The notes below the pieces were generated by a model. The model was not told the origin of the DNA. It did not search any database and saw only the letters and a list, made by a program, of their open reading frames with translations. DNA of 64,000 nucleotides from Liriodendron chinense. Lineage: Eukaryota; Streptophyta; Magnoliopsida; Magnoliales; Magnoliaceae. The stretch's first letter is position 1. Each line of letters begins with the position of its first letter. Shown one piece after another: positions 33,040 through 44,200 of this stretch. The translations under genes were made by a program, and so were the position numbers. The stretch covers positions 1,612,001 through 1,676,000 of the forward strand of contig ML058588.1 of NCBI GenBank assembly GCA_003013855.2, read 5' to 3'.

Positions 33040-33677
33040 TGTTGGGAAAGCAGGCAGCGGAAGCGAAACGCCGGATGCTTGAAGTAATGCAAAATCAAAC
33101 AAGTAAACAAGATGCAATCAATCACACACAAGCACTCACCATAAGAGACTCTGAATTTTACATGGAAAAACCCCTCAAGGGGTAAAAAACCACGGCACAA
33201 AGCGATCCACTATGTATATTAGAAGATTACAGAGATTGACAGCCCACTAGCAAAGAAAAACAGAGAAAACTCCAAGTTCTCTCTCACACGCACCTCTCCC
33301 CTCTTCCTAACATGAATAGGAAACCTTGGACACCTTAGGATACCCATCTAAGTTGGATTACAACTCCTTAAATAAGCAATATTTCGAAATTAGAAACACC
33401 TTGCGCAGTACTGCGGACTGCGCAAGAAATCCGCACGCACACCCGACCGGTCGGCCGACCGGCCGGCTAATGCACAGACAGTCCAGGGAGAAAATACACA
33501 TTACTGCCTCACCATCGGCTGGTCGGCTGACCGATCGGAGCCCCCTACAGACAGGTCGGTCGACCAGTTTGGGGCATAGGGAACACTGTCCATGGGGGGT
33601 CTTCACATGCATCTGGGTCACGCCGTCCGGCTGGTCGAAGCACCCAATTCGAGCATAGTTTGAAGACTATCCCGACA
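33040..33677 (-). repeat. 3' LTR of gag-only element
   Basis: 638 bp, matching 35128-35769. Palindrome cores (GACCGGTCGGCCGACCGG near 33444, GGCTGGTCGGCTGACCGATCGG near 33526, GGTCGGTCGACC near 33556) lie upstream of a TATA-like box (complement of 33365-33376) in its orientation. Confidence 0.9.
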
Positions 33678-35110
33678 ATCTCCATCGAGGCTTCAAACGA
33701 CGAATCAACACCATCCTTGCAACGTCATCTCATCTTCAATCATAGCTCCACCGCTTCTCATGCCACCATCGACCCTATCCTTGCAAATTCACGCCATTTT
33801 TCGCTATTCTCATGTGGCCCTTGGGTACTTGCCACATACGAGCAACTGTGGATCTCACTGCTGTTCCCGCACCTCCACCGTGAATTGTGCTCCCGATCAA
33901 CATGTAAAGATAGCCACACCTCCGTGCCTTTATACACACAAGTGCCCCCTTCATCACTTCACAACAACGATTGCGGCCGATAAGCACTCACCCTTTCGCC
34001 TCGAGTGCACCAAGAGAAATCACATTCATCTTCATCTTGGGAACTCGGTTCACATCTTCCAGGACTCGTTCGACCCCATCGAACATCCTGATGCGCATGG
34101 TACCAATACCCACAACCTTATGAGCGACTCCATCGCCCACAAACACCGATTCTCCACCATACTCCCTGTATGTCGTGAATGGACTCCAGTCAGGACAAAC
34201 CTGACATGAAGCCCCTGAATTAAGGATACGCTCATTACCATGAGATCCCTTGCCAGATGTAGTCAGAACTTCACAAAAATCGCCACCGTCCTCTAAGGTA
34301 TTGGCTCCATCTCTAGAAGAATTTCCATACTTCTCTTGCCTTAACCTGGGATTCTAACAATCCCCTCTCATGTAGCCCTCCTGGCCACAATTCCAGCACT
34401 TCACCTTAGCTTTACCTTTGCCCTTAGCCCTAGAAACTGATTTCGAATATCCTCCATTCTCAGAACTTCTTCCCCTCATAACCAGTGCCTCTGAGGAATA
34501 ACGGGAAGCCATGCCACCGCTTTTCTTTCTCATCGCCTTCGACTGGAGGGCTGAGATAACGGTCTCGACGCTTATGGTTTCCCTCCCTACGCACACAGAG
34601 TCCTTGAATGACTCATATGAATCTGGAAGAGAATTCAACAGGATGCATGCTTGATACTCATCCTACATCGGTTCATCGATCCCCACCAACTTGCAAACCA
34701 GCCTATTGAACGTGCTCAAGTGGTCCTCCACCTCAGTTTCCTTAGTCATCCTAAAGGTGAACAACTGCATCAACACGTACATGCGATTCTCTAGAGGTTG
34801 CTTGGCATAAACCTTCTCTAGTTTCGCCATCGTTTCAGCCGCAGTCTTCTCCTTCATGACATGATAGAGAATATCCGTAAGGTTTAACAGGATTGAGGTT
34901 CTAGCCTTCTTATCGAGCCTCGTCCACTCATCGTCTTTCATAGCCTCGGGTCACTTTCCAAGAGCTCCATCAAGCACTTGCTGAACCAGGAAGGATTCAA
35001 TCTTCACCTTCCATAGCTCAAAGTTATTTTTTCCGGAGAACTTCTCTATATCGAACCTTGCGCTTGATCCCATCTTCTCGTCTCAGATTCGAATCTACTC
35101 CACCCCAACT
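33678..35110 (-). pseudogene. gag-like coding remnant of non-autonomous element
   Basis: On the - strand from about 35075 (a start beginning MGSSARFDIEKF) the reading includes MKDDEWTRLDKKARTSILLNLTD, KLEKVYAKQPLENRM and NSLPDSYESFKDSV, then a knuckle CWNCGQEGYMRGDC near 34352-34395. The His of CCHC is Tyr (complement of 34372-34374). Stops near 34660 and 34350 break it. After the knuckle a protease-like tail may exist near 34100-34250, but no DSG motif is seen. Confidence 0.75.
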
Positions 35111-35113
35111 TTA

Positions 35114-35125
35114 GCTCTGATACCA
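35114..35125 (-). other. Primer binding site (tRNA-Met type)
   Basis: The complement reads TGGTATCAGAGC, two bases inside the 5' LTR edge of the gag-only element. Confidence 0.85.
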
Positions 35126-35127
35126 CT

Positions 35128-35769
35128 TGTTGGGAAAGCCGACAGCGGAAGCAGAACGCTGGACACATGAAGCAATGCAAAATCAAACAAGTAAACAAGA
35201 TGCAATCAATCACACACAAGTACTCATTACAAGAGACTCAGAATTTTACGTGGAAAAACCCCTCAACGGGTAAAAAACCACGGCACAAAGCAATCCACTA
35301 TGAATATCAGAAGATTACAGAGATTGATAGCCCACTAGCAAAGAAAAACAGAGAAAACTCGAAGTTCTCTCTCACGCACACCTCTCCCCTCTTCCTAACA
35401 CGAATAGGAAACCTTGGACACCTTAGGATACCCATCTAAGTCAGATTACAACTCCTTAAATAAGCAATATTCCGAAATTAGAAATACCTTTCGTAGTACT
35501 GCAGACTGCTCAAGAAATCCGCACGCACAGCCGACCGGTCGGCCGACCGATCGGCCGGCCAATGCACAGACAGTCCAGGGAAAAAATACACATTGTTGCC
35601 TCACCACCAGCCGGTCGGCCGACGAGCTGGAGCCCCCTGTAGATAAGTCGGCCGACCGGTCTGGGGCATAGGGAACACTGTTCATGGGGGGTCTTCACAT
35701 GCATCTGAGTCACGTCATCCGGCTGGTCGGAGCACCCAATTTGAGCATAGTTTAAAGACTATCCCAACA
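35128..35769 (-). repeat. 5' LTR of gag-only element
   Basis: 642 bp, same ends as the 3' LTR. The U3 palindrome block is at about 35531-35660, with GACCGGTCGGCCGACCGATCGGCC-like cores. The two LTRs differ at scattered sites, including in the palindromes. Confidence 0.9.
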
Positions 35770-35774
35770 TTTAC

Positions 35775-36210
35775 TACTATCAACACCATCCAAATTGGGG
35801 CACACTATATATGGAGCAAATCTCTATAACTATACTGATTAAACAATATTAACCATTCAACTGCTGGCTATCTAATGGATGGTTGAAAGTAAAATATTGA
35901 ATGGTCCAAATTTCCCAGGGAGGAATAGAATTTCTGATGTCATCTTTTAGAAAGAATTGGGTAGATCCTTCTACAGGTACACTAATTTCCTTGACAGCCA
36001 CACAATGATGTGCATGCCATTCCTACTCCATTTGACATTTGCGCCCACTCATATTAGGACGTGGGAATTTGACGATGACGGAAGTTTGATGATCATAACC
36101 GTAGGTCCTCTCCTTACAAACGTATAGTAGCCATGGTCCTAGGGGATTCGGATTGCCTGGTGTAGAAAACAGCATGGCATTGGTACGTAATTTGTACATG
36201 CGGCGAAACT
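35775..36210. other. Non-coding spacer
   Basis: AT-rich; no gene, RNA or repeat ends recognised. Confidence 0.5.
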
Positions 36211-37150
36211 CTATGGGCCTCATCATAATGTACGTGTTTCTTGCCGTTCATTCATTTTTCTAGATCATTTTAGGGCATGACCCTAATAATGAGGCAAATC
36301 TAAAGCTCAAGTGGACCACACCACAAGGAGTGGGATTATGATGGCCATGTTTGAAACCTTCTTGGGCCCATTATGATGTACCTATTTGCCATCCAACCTA
36401 TTCACAAGCTCAAACAGATATGAATGAAGGGAAAACACAAATATCAACTTGATCCGAAACTTCTGTGGCCCCCACGATTTTTTCAATGGCAGGCGTTCAA
36501 TCCCACTGTTTTCTGTGGTTTGGTCCACTTGAGCTTTGGATCTAGCTTATTTTTGGGCTCATGTCCCATCATATGGCTCACCTAGGGCTGTAAATGGTCG
36601 GGTTCACGATGGGTTTAGCCAAAACCAGACCCGCCCATTTACTAAATGGGTCTGGTCCAAATTTTAGACCTAGACCTTTTTATTAAAAGGGCGGGTTTGG
36701 GTGGAGTCTTATAAATGGGTCTGGGTTTAGTAGAGGGAGATCTACCCAGACCTATGTATAAATGGGTCGGGTCTAATGGGTCTGGGTCTGTATCTAGTAT
36801 GCAAGCATTTTAAGAAGGCTTAAAATCAGGTCTGGGCTGGATGAGTCCCTTGAAACATAGACCAAACCCGTTTAACAAATGGGTCTATTCTTGGAACCAG
36901 ATCCGTACCATTTAACAAATCGGTTGGGTCTGGGTTAGGTCTGGGTACCCCATCGGGTCCGCTGACCCATTTACAGCCCTAGGCTCACCTGAGATTTAAC
37001 GGCCGGAGTTCAATCACCTCAGTTTCCTGTGGTCTGGTCCACCTGAGAATTAGATCTGCCTCATTGTTGGGCTCATGTTCTAAAATGAGCTAGTAAAATG
37101 GATGGACAGAGTGGATAAAACACATATATCATAGGTGAGGCCCACAGAAC
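36211..37150. repeat. Foldback-type repeat split by a MITE
   Basis: The left part (36211-36582) and right part (36990-37150) together form one foldback repeat: right-arm words TGTGGTCTGGTCCACCTGAG, GATCTGCCTCATTGTTGGGCTCATG and 'GGACAGAGTGGATAAAACAC' mirror the left arm. The two parts partly repeat the same arm, so two overlapping copies are also possible. It ends about 210 bp upstream of the P450 ATG. Confidence 0.68.
36583..36981. mobile_element. hAT-type MITE (399 bp)
   Basis: Perfect terminal inverted repeats TAGGGCTGTAAATGG / CCATTTACAGCCCTA, flanked by the perfect 8-bp target-site duplication GGCTCACC (36575-36582 and 36982-36989). The interior is filled with inverted GGGTCTGG/CCAGACCC words. 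The 8-bp duplication and YAGGG ends are typical of the hAT superfamily. No coding capacity. It lies 383 bp upstream of the P450 start codon. Confidence 0.93.
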
Positions 37151-37290
37151 CGATCGGTACTGGAGGGGTCACTACCGGAGTCGGAGTCGTCCAAACAGAC
37201 CCTAAAGAAGTGTGCTCCATCAGCTTCTCTCCTCTATTCTCTCTCTATTACCTCTCTCCACGTGTATGGCCGACGTGCCATACCCACTGC

Positions 37291-37298
37291 TATATATA
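37291..37298 (+). promoter_or_regulatory. Core promoter TATA box of CYP82-type gene
   Basis: TATATATA lies 74 bp upstream of the ATG at 37365, a normal distance for a plant gene with a short 5' UTR. The in-frame ATG at 37212 is upstream of this box and so is unlikely to be translated. A CT-rich stretch (37218-37262) lies just before it. Confidence 0.7.
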
Positions 37299-37364
37299 GC
37301 TAGCCACCCCAAACACCTTTCAAGTGCAGGAGTGTTACCTTCAAACCACCTCTCATCACCAGCT

Positions 37365-38294
37365 ATGGATTTCTCTCTCTCATTCCAAGCCATTGCTGGG
37401 CTCATTGCACTAGCCTTCCTATACAACCTTTGTAAATCAACTACTAAGAACAAGAGCAATGCGGTTCCTGAACCCCCAGGTGCATGGCCTATCATAGGCC
37501 ATCTCCACAAGCTAGGTGGCCATGAGCCACTGTGCCGTAAGTTTGCAGCCATAGCTGATAAGTATGGCCCGGCCTTCATTGTCAGGATCGGCATGCGGCC
37601 CACCTTGATCATAAGCAGTTGGGAACTAGCAAAGGACTGCTTCACCACCAACGATAAGATCTTCATGACCCGCCCCTCGATTGAGGTTGGGACCCAGATG
37701 GCATACAACAATGCCATGTTTGGGTTAGCACCCCCAGGGCCCTATTGGCGTGATATCCGCAAGCTGACCGTCCAGGAGCTCCTGTCAAGCCGCAGGCTTG
37801 ACTCGCTCAAGCAAATACGTTCTGTGGAGGTGGACCTAATGATGAAGGAGCTGTATGGACTTTGGGAGAAGAACAATAAAAGCCAAGTTAAGGTTGATAT
37901 GAGAGAGAAGTTTGCCGACGTCACGTTCAACGTGATCGCGATGATGTCCATTGGGAAGAGATACTTCGGCAGTCTCGGTGATTCTGACAATGAAGAGGCG
38001 GGCCGGTTCCGGGTTGCGATGCAGAACTGGTTCCATCTTTTCGGGGCCTTTGTCCTATCAGATTACTTCCCTTTCCTCAAATGGTGGGATATGAAAGGGA
38101 TCAAGAAGGAGATGAGGATGGTTTTCAAGGACTTGGACTCTCCCCTTACGAAGTGGCTCGCTGAGAAGCGGTCCGAGAAGCAGTCCGGCAAGGCCGATGA
38201 CAATAAGAGCTTCATCGACGTGTTGATACCGTTTGTGGACAATTACCAGTTCCCAGGTTACGACGCCGATACGGTCATCAAAGCTACTTTATGT
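37365..38294 (+). CDS. CYP82-type cytochrome P450, exon 1
   Basis: 310 codons encoding the N-terminal two-thirds of a microsomal P450: hydrophobic anchor (residues about 7-23), proline-rich hinge PEPPGAWPIIGHL (35-47), C-helix WRDIR (W128, R132) and the region up to the I-helix. The family oxidises small molecules with electrons from P450 reductase at the ER surface; known CYP82 members act in alkaloid, terpenoid and phenolic metabolism. The substrate cannot be read from sequence. Start: the ATG at 37365 gives a standard 517-residue protein and is the first after the TATA box. The exon ends at TGT|GTATGT; joining in phase 0 to exon 2 gives ATLCTALLGGYD, aligned with the family without gaps. 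The frame continues to a stop at 38309 if unspliced. Confidence 0.93.
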
Positions 38295-38990
38295 GTATGT
38301 TATTGCTAACATGCACTTCTAAGTAACAGTTCATGCACTCCTGGTTATCAGACGTGTCTATACTGAGTTGACACGTCGTCCAACCGTTTTGTGAGGCCAT
38401 TTTAGGCGTTGCAACAAGTCATTTTAGGCATTGCAACCAAAATTGAACGGGATCCAAAACTCAAGTGATCTTAAGTGATCCAAAACTCAACTGATCATTT
38501 TAGGCATGGATCTCTATTCCCTCAACTTGAGTTTTGCTTATGATTCTAAAAGTGACTTTTGTTAGGCCATCCTAAACAATCCATCCATGGCTCAGAAAAA
38601 ATGATGGTTACAAAACTAAGGGCAAACCAGATACGGATTTGATCATCCATTGGATCATCCAATCAGTGTTATTTTCCCTTGGTAGACAGTTCAGATGGAT
38701 TGATCGGACTGTACAAGCTAACGATCGGACTGTCCGATTTAACAAATGCAGCTAGGAGCACTATTACTCATTATTGCTTTGATAGCCCATTTCATGTGTT
38801 TCCACCTTTGACTGGATATGCTTTTCAGTAATGTCTTTTATTGGACAATCCCAACTGTCTAGCAAGTGGCCAAACAAATGGATTCAGCCCATTTAGTGAG
38901 CGGATAAATTTCATTTTCAGATGAGGCCTAATCAGTTTTCATTCTCTTCTTATGTCATTTTCTTAACACTAGATGTTTTATTTTTTGTAG
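38295..38990 (+). other. Intron of CYP82-type gene
   Basis: 696 bp, GTATGT at the donor and TTTTTTGTAG at the acceptor, phase 0, AT-rich. Its middle (about 38532-38670) is homologous to the pseudogene intron at 21790-21930. A single intron at this place, just before the I-helix, is the usual CYP82 structure. Confidence 0.88.
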
Positions 38991-39614
38991 ACGGCTCTGC
39001 TTGGCGGCTACGACGCTGTATGGATCGCCATAACATGGGCCCTCTCCCTACTTTTAAACCATAGACATGTGATAAAGAAGGCCCAAGATGAGCTGGACAA
39101 CCACGTTGGCAAGGACAGAAACGTGGACGAATCAGATATTAACAACCTAGTCTACCTCCAAGCTGCCCTCAAGGAAGTGATGCGCTTGTACCCTCCGGCT
39201 CCAATGGGTGCCCCACACCAGGCTTCAGAAGACTGCTATGTGGGTGGCTACCACATCCCTGCCGGCACACGCTTGTTTACCAACGTTTGGAAGATGCAGC
39301 GAGACCCCCGCGTGTGGTCGGACCCCGATGAGTTCCAACCGGAGAGATTCCTGACGAAGCACGCAGATGTGGACCCTAAGGGTAACCATTTCGAGTTCCT
39401 CCCTTTCGGAGCCGGGCGTCGAATGTGCCCTGGGGTCGGAATGGCCTTCCAAATCCTCCATCTGATACTTGCCCGTCTGCTTCATGGCTTTGATCTAAGG
39501 ACCCCATTTGATGCCCCTGTTGATATGTCTGAGAAAATTGGCATAACTGTCGCTAAAGCTACTCCACTGGAAGTTCTATTGAGCCCACGCTTACCTTTGG
39601 AGCTCTATAAGTGA
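38991..39614 (+). CDS. CYP82-type cytochrome P450, exon 2
   Basis: 207 codons plus TGA (39612-39614), residues 311-517. I-helix LLGGYDAVWIAITWA (313-327), ExxR as EVMR (E372, R375), PERF (427-430) and haem-binding FGAGRRMCPG with thiolate Cys456 (codon 39426-39428), then the typical C-terminal KATPLEVLLSPRLP. The oddity is the oxygen-activation motif: after the conserved acid D318 there is Ala319 (GCT, 39015-39017), where most P450s have Thr. All other hallmark residues are present and the frame is open, so the gene looks functional in structure, perhaps with altered chemistry. Its nearest relative is the dead copy 19 kb upstream on the same strand. Confidence 0.93.
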   Translation, partial: TALLGGYDAVWIAITWALSLLLNHRHVIKKAQDELDNHVGKDRNVDESDINNLVYLQAALKEVMRLYPPAPMGAPHQASEDCYVGGYHIPAGTRLFTNVWKMQRDPRVWSDPDEFQPERFLTKHADVDPKGNHFEFLPFGAGRRMCPGVGMAFQILHLILARLLHGFDLRTPFDAPVDMSEKIGITVAKATPLEVLLSPRLPLELYK

Positions 39615-39659
39615 ATTTGAAGAGAATTGCTCACATCTGATGGTGAGGAAAGTCAATGG

Positions 39660-39855
39660 TAAAACCTATCTATGTCAAGGGGCTTGGGTTTTCTAGTTTT
39701 ATATCTATGTCAATAAAAAATGCAGCACCCATGAGAGGTGGCTACATCTGATAGTTCTAAGAAGTCACCGTGGATGACTCTTGTCTCTACGTTTCATGGG
39801 CTTAGATTTTCTAGTTTTACATATAAATTAATAAAAATGTAGCACTTTGTGCACC
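39660..39855 (+). terminator. 3' UTR with duplicated poly(A) signal region
   Basis: Two related blocks follow the stop codon: GGGCTTGGGTTTTCTAGTTTTA...CAATAAAAAATGCAGCAC (about 39681-39728) and GGGCTTAGATTTTCTAGTTTTA...TAATAAAAATGTAGCAC (about 39799-39846). Each contains an AATAAA-type signal. Either or both could direct polyadenylation. Confidence 0.6.
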
Positions 39856-40394
39856 TGGGAGCTTAATTAGATCTTATTAGTGCACCCCGAACTTTATTTA
39901 GCATACAATGTCTATTTCTCATGTATCTTTTGGTTTGGATCTGTTAGTACATGGCACTTTATGCAGCTGAGAGCTCTAACCTATCCGCTATGGTCTTCTA
40001 AGTATGCTCCAGTACTGGACATGTGGCCCACCTTTTTGCAGTGGATTGATTTAGATGTGTGCAACAATAGTGTAGACCATAGATGAGTCATTGCTCACTG
40101 CAATTTAAGAAATGGTTAGAAACGTATATTGGAGTCTTATCTTTTATGAACTCCATTAACATCCTTGTTACCTTGAAACTCTGATTGGAGGTAAAAATCA
40201 CGTAAATGTGTAAGTTCTTATGTGTACATTTAAGATATACATACGTATATTCTAAATCTTCACATAATATCTTACGCATCTAGATATTTTTTTCTTCCAG
40301 AAACTGCAACTTTATCGATAGAAAAAAAAATAAAACTAAAAGATGTACAAACACTAACATTGGGGTGGGCACCACAAGCCTCACCTATCATATA
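39856..40394. other. Intergenic spacer downstream of the P450
   Basis: No gene recognised. AT-rich, with an A-rich tract near 40320-40340. It ends at the Tekay 5' LTR. Confidence 0.5.
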
Positions 40395-41187
40395 TGTAAG
40401 ACCTACACCCTGATTTGCCCTCCGTACGTTTAGTTTCCGGTGCCGGTACGTCCCGGATGGACCAGATTAGCAAGCCTTGATCGTGACCCTATTTTAGTAC
40501 CGCATCGATCCAAGACCTATACCCCGGCGACCGCGTAGGCGCTACGATTCCAACGCCGTACGGCACGCCCCATTGTGATACCCGATGTGAAAGTTGCAAT
40601 CATTTGCGCAATCCGAGGTGGGCCACGCAATGCGCGTGTGGTGTGGGCCCCACTTACACAAATCAATCACAATCACCCATACCCCTCTCATCACCCTACT
40701 CTACACACACCATACCCACCCCATCACTCTCTCACCTCAAAAGTCAACACTACCCATACCTCCCATACTCCCCTCCCATACTAGCCACCACCACCATCAT
40801 CATCATCATCACCCCCATGCTCCCTCCTCTCTACCCATACAAGTGCATACGTAGGGGGAGAGGAGGGCTTCTCATTTTCCAAATTACAAGAAGAGAGAAA
40901 GGAGAGAGAAAGAGAGAGATTTGAGAGATTTGTGTGAGATTAGAAGAGAGAAGAGAGAGATTAGAGGGAGTTGTGTGATAAGTAAAGGAGATTGGGAGTG
41001 GAGATCAAGCTTGGAGGACCCCAATCACCGTCCGATCGTCAATCCAACCGTCCAACCATCATTGTGAGTGCAAGTGGGACATAAACCCCATTTTCTTAAT
41101 TTCCTTTCATTTTATTTCCTTGGGCCCACCTTGTGATGGGCAATGAGATGGATGAACTGGATCATCCATGAATAGGCCCCACCTACT

Positions 41188-41227
<40 letters not shown>

Positions 41228-44200
41228 TATATATAAAAAAAAGAAGGAGAAGAGGGCCACTGGATAGTCAGCGTCCAGAGAACGCTGTTGTCCAGCAGCG
41301 CCTTGGCTGAAAACCCATTTGGGCATTTACCGTGGGGTCCCCACTCCTGGGACCCACCTTGATGCATGTATCCAATCCTCGCCGTCCATCTGTTTCTCCA
41401 GCCCATTTTAGGGCTGGACGCCAAAGATGAAGAAGATCCAGATCTCAGGTGGACCACACCATAGAAAACAGTGGAGATAATGATGTTCACTAATGAACTT
41501 TTGTGGCCCACCGTGATGTTTGTGAACCTTTTTACCTATCCAATATTGGGCTTTGTGGGTTCCTCACGGGCTGGGTAACATGATGAATGGGGTGGATCGT
41601 CCCCAAGTGGGCTCCACTTGAAATAAACAAAGAAAAGAAAAGAAAAGAAGAAGAAGAAGAAGAACGTCAGACGCTGGACGTTCACAGCGTTAGAGATGCT
41701 GGAACAGTACAGCGTCACTTAGACGCCGTTAATGGGGTACCCACTCGTGGGACCCACCTTGATGTTTGTGTTCCATCCACGCCGTCCATCTGTTTCTCCC
41801 GTCCATTTTAGGGCCAGGGCCCAAGAATGAACAAGATACAAATTTTAAGCGGACCGCACCACATGAAACAGTGGGGGAGAATGGTGCCTACTGTTGAGCC
41901 TTCTTCAGCCCACCCTGATGTTTGTAGCCCACGTAATGTACCCAATATTGGGTCCCCCATGAGCTGGGGAACCTGATAGACGGAGTAGATCACCCTTATG
42001 TGGGCCCCACTCGATCAAAACCAAGATAAAAAAAAAGGCCAAAAAAAAGAAAGGAAAGAAGAAGGAGAGGCGTCTTTGACGCTGGGAGTACCAGCGTCCA
42101 CGGACGCTGGGCTCGTGATGCCCAATTGGTGGCCCACTCGTGGGTCTCACCATGATGCATGTGCTATATCCACACCTTACATCCATTTGGAGATATCATT
42201 TTAGGGCATGATCTCAAGAATGAGACAAATCCACGTCTCAAGGGGACCTCACCACAGAAAATAGTGGGGACAGTGACCCTACTGTTGGAACCTTCCTACG
42301 GCCCACCATGATGTGTATTTGAGATCCAACCTGTTCATAATTCCACACACGTGTGGAAGAGGGAAAACCAAGTATCAGCTTGATCGAAAACGCAGTTGGG
42401 CCCACCTAGAATGTATGTACATTATCTATTATGTTCATATGTTTTTCCAGCTCATTTTAGTGGCTGAGCTCAAAATTTAAGCATATCCAAATGACAAGTG
42501 GACCATGCCACGGGAAACAGTGGGAATAATGATCTCCACCGTTAAAACCTTCCCAGCCCTACAATGATGTTTATTTGTCATCCAACCTATTCATAAGTGG
42601 CAGAGCCCAAAATTTAAGCATATCCAAATGTCAAGTGGACCATAACACGGAAAACAGTGGAAATGATGATTTCCAACGTTGAAACCTTTCCAGGCTCTAC
42701 AGTGATGTTTATTTGTCATCGAACCTGTTCATAAGATCACATGGATATGGATGAAGGAGAAAACACAAATATCTGCTTGATTCCAAAATTCCTGAGACCC
42801 AACTGGTCACCACGCAGCCCAGCTGGTGGCCCACCCTATGGGTCCCAACGTGATGTATCTATTAGTTCCACCATGATGTATCTGTTCTATTCATGCTGCC
42901 CATCTATTTTTCCATGCCGTTTTAGGATATGGCCCCAACAATGAGGCAAATCCAGGTGTAAGGTGGGCCACACCCGCAGGGAATAGTGGTCATTGATGCC
43001 CACCATTGAAAACTTCCTTGGGGCCATTTTATTGTTTATTTTTCATCCAAATAGAGGTTGTGGGCCCATCTTTGGGTTCACCTTGATGGATGTATTGTGT
43101 ATCATGCCACCCGTCTTGATCGACGCGTGGGGCCCGATTCAAATGGGCTTCACTTAGGAAATCGTGGTGATTGAATACCTACTACTGAAACTTCCTAAGA
43201 CCGATGATGTATATTTGATATCCGACCAGTGGGCGGGGCCCACCTTGGTCCTTCCTAAGATATATATGTTTTATCCATGCCATATACCTATTTTGTCAGC
43301 CTATCTTGTATGTGCAGGCCCAAGTATGGGGCTGATGTGGTCTCAAGTGGGCTATGCCATGAAGACCTTTACATTTCCAATGGGACCACAGTCCGGGTCC
43401 CACTCTCCGTATATATATTGGGCCTTTTAAGGCCAATGTTACATGATACGTTTGGTAACATGCTAGTATGATTAGCTTGATATGTCACACTGATAACATG
43501 CTTAGTATAATGAATACCATGCTCATTCATATGCCCATACGCATCATTTGTATGCCTGTTATGGATCATGATTAACCATAGCATATGCTAGTTGGCTTGT
43601 TATACTTAGGGGACCCGTGCAAGACAGGGTCGCCCCACATGATTGCGCAGTATGCGTAAGTTTGGTGCATGACTTGGATTGTGTGATTCATGCATTTTGC
43701 ATTATGTATGTCACGATCGCTTTCACTCCCTAGCAGCATCAGGGTGGTGGGCACCATAGTCACATCGTAGTTGGCAGTAATAGACACCGGAAACTTGTTC
43801 TAGCACGTGGGCGCTATGGATGTCCTTAGGTGAAAATTCTTAAACCCTGTGGTACCAGTAGGATGCTCCAACGTCGAGACCGAGTGGATAACATGAGCGC
43901 CCGTGTGCCAAATACCAGTAGGCCGCGTCTCCCACTGTGTCGAGGTCGGTTGGAAAGGAGTGTCACCTTATCTGCCCGGGTGCAGTGGGCTATAAGCTAG
44001 GTCGAGTCTGACCAGCTCATGGAATGGGTCCACTATCGGCGAGCCGAGTGGGCATTGGCATACCACTGACGAGGCGGATGTGAGGTCTTTTCTACTCGCT
44101 TGGTTATGCGCGCGATGTGCGGCGGCCAGTATTAGAGTATACTAAACCCCGGTGATGTCCCAGATGAGAACTATTTGATATGTGGATTAGTTGAGGATTG

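Larger units (their letters stand above)
33040..35769 (-). mobile_element. Complete non-autonomous LTR retrotransposon (gag only)
   Basis: Flanked by the perfect 5-bp duplication TTTAC (33035-33039 and 35770-35774). LTRs at 33040-33677 (638 bp) and 35128-35769 (642 bp) have TGTTGGGATAG...CTTTCCCAACA ends on the - strand. The tRNA-Met primer site is the complement of 35114-35125. The internal region is only about 1.45 kb and encodes a gag-like protein; there is no protease, integrase or RT. It must have depended on enzymes of another element. The gag is of the copia UBN2 style. Related solo LTRs lie at 2116 and 3274. Confidence 0.92.

Noticed and set aside
37212..37364. In-frame upstream ATG extending the P450 by 51 residues
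   Set aside because: It lies upstream of the TATA box at 37291, the extra residues resemble no P450 N-terminus, and the ATG at 37365 gives the normal anchor and length.
41587..41811. Short open frames with Lys/Glu runs in the Tekay LTR
   Set aside because: They read through purine-rich low-complexity tracts of the tandem units.
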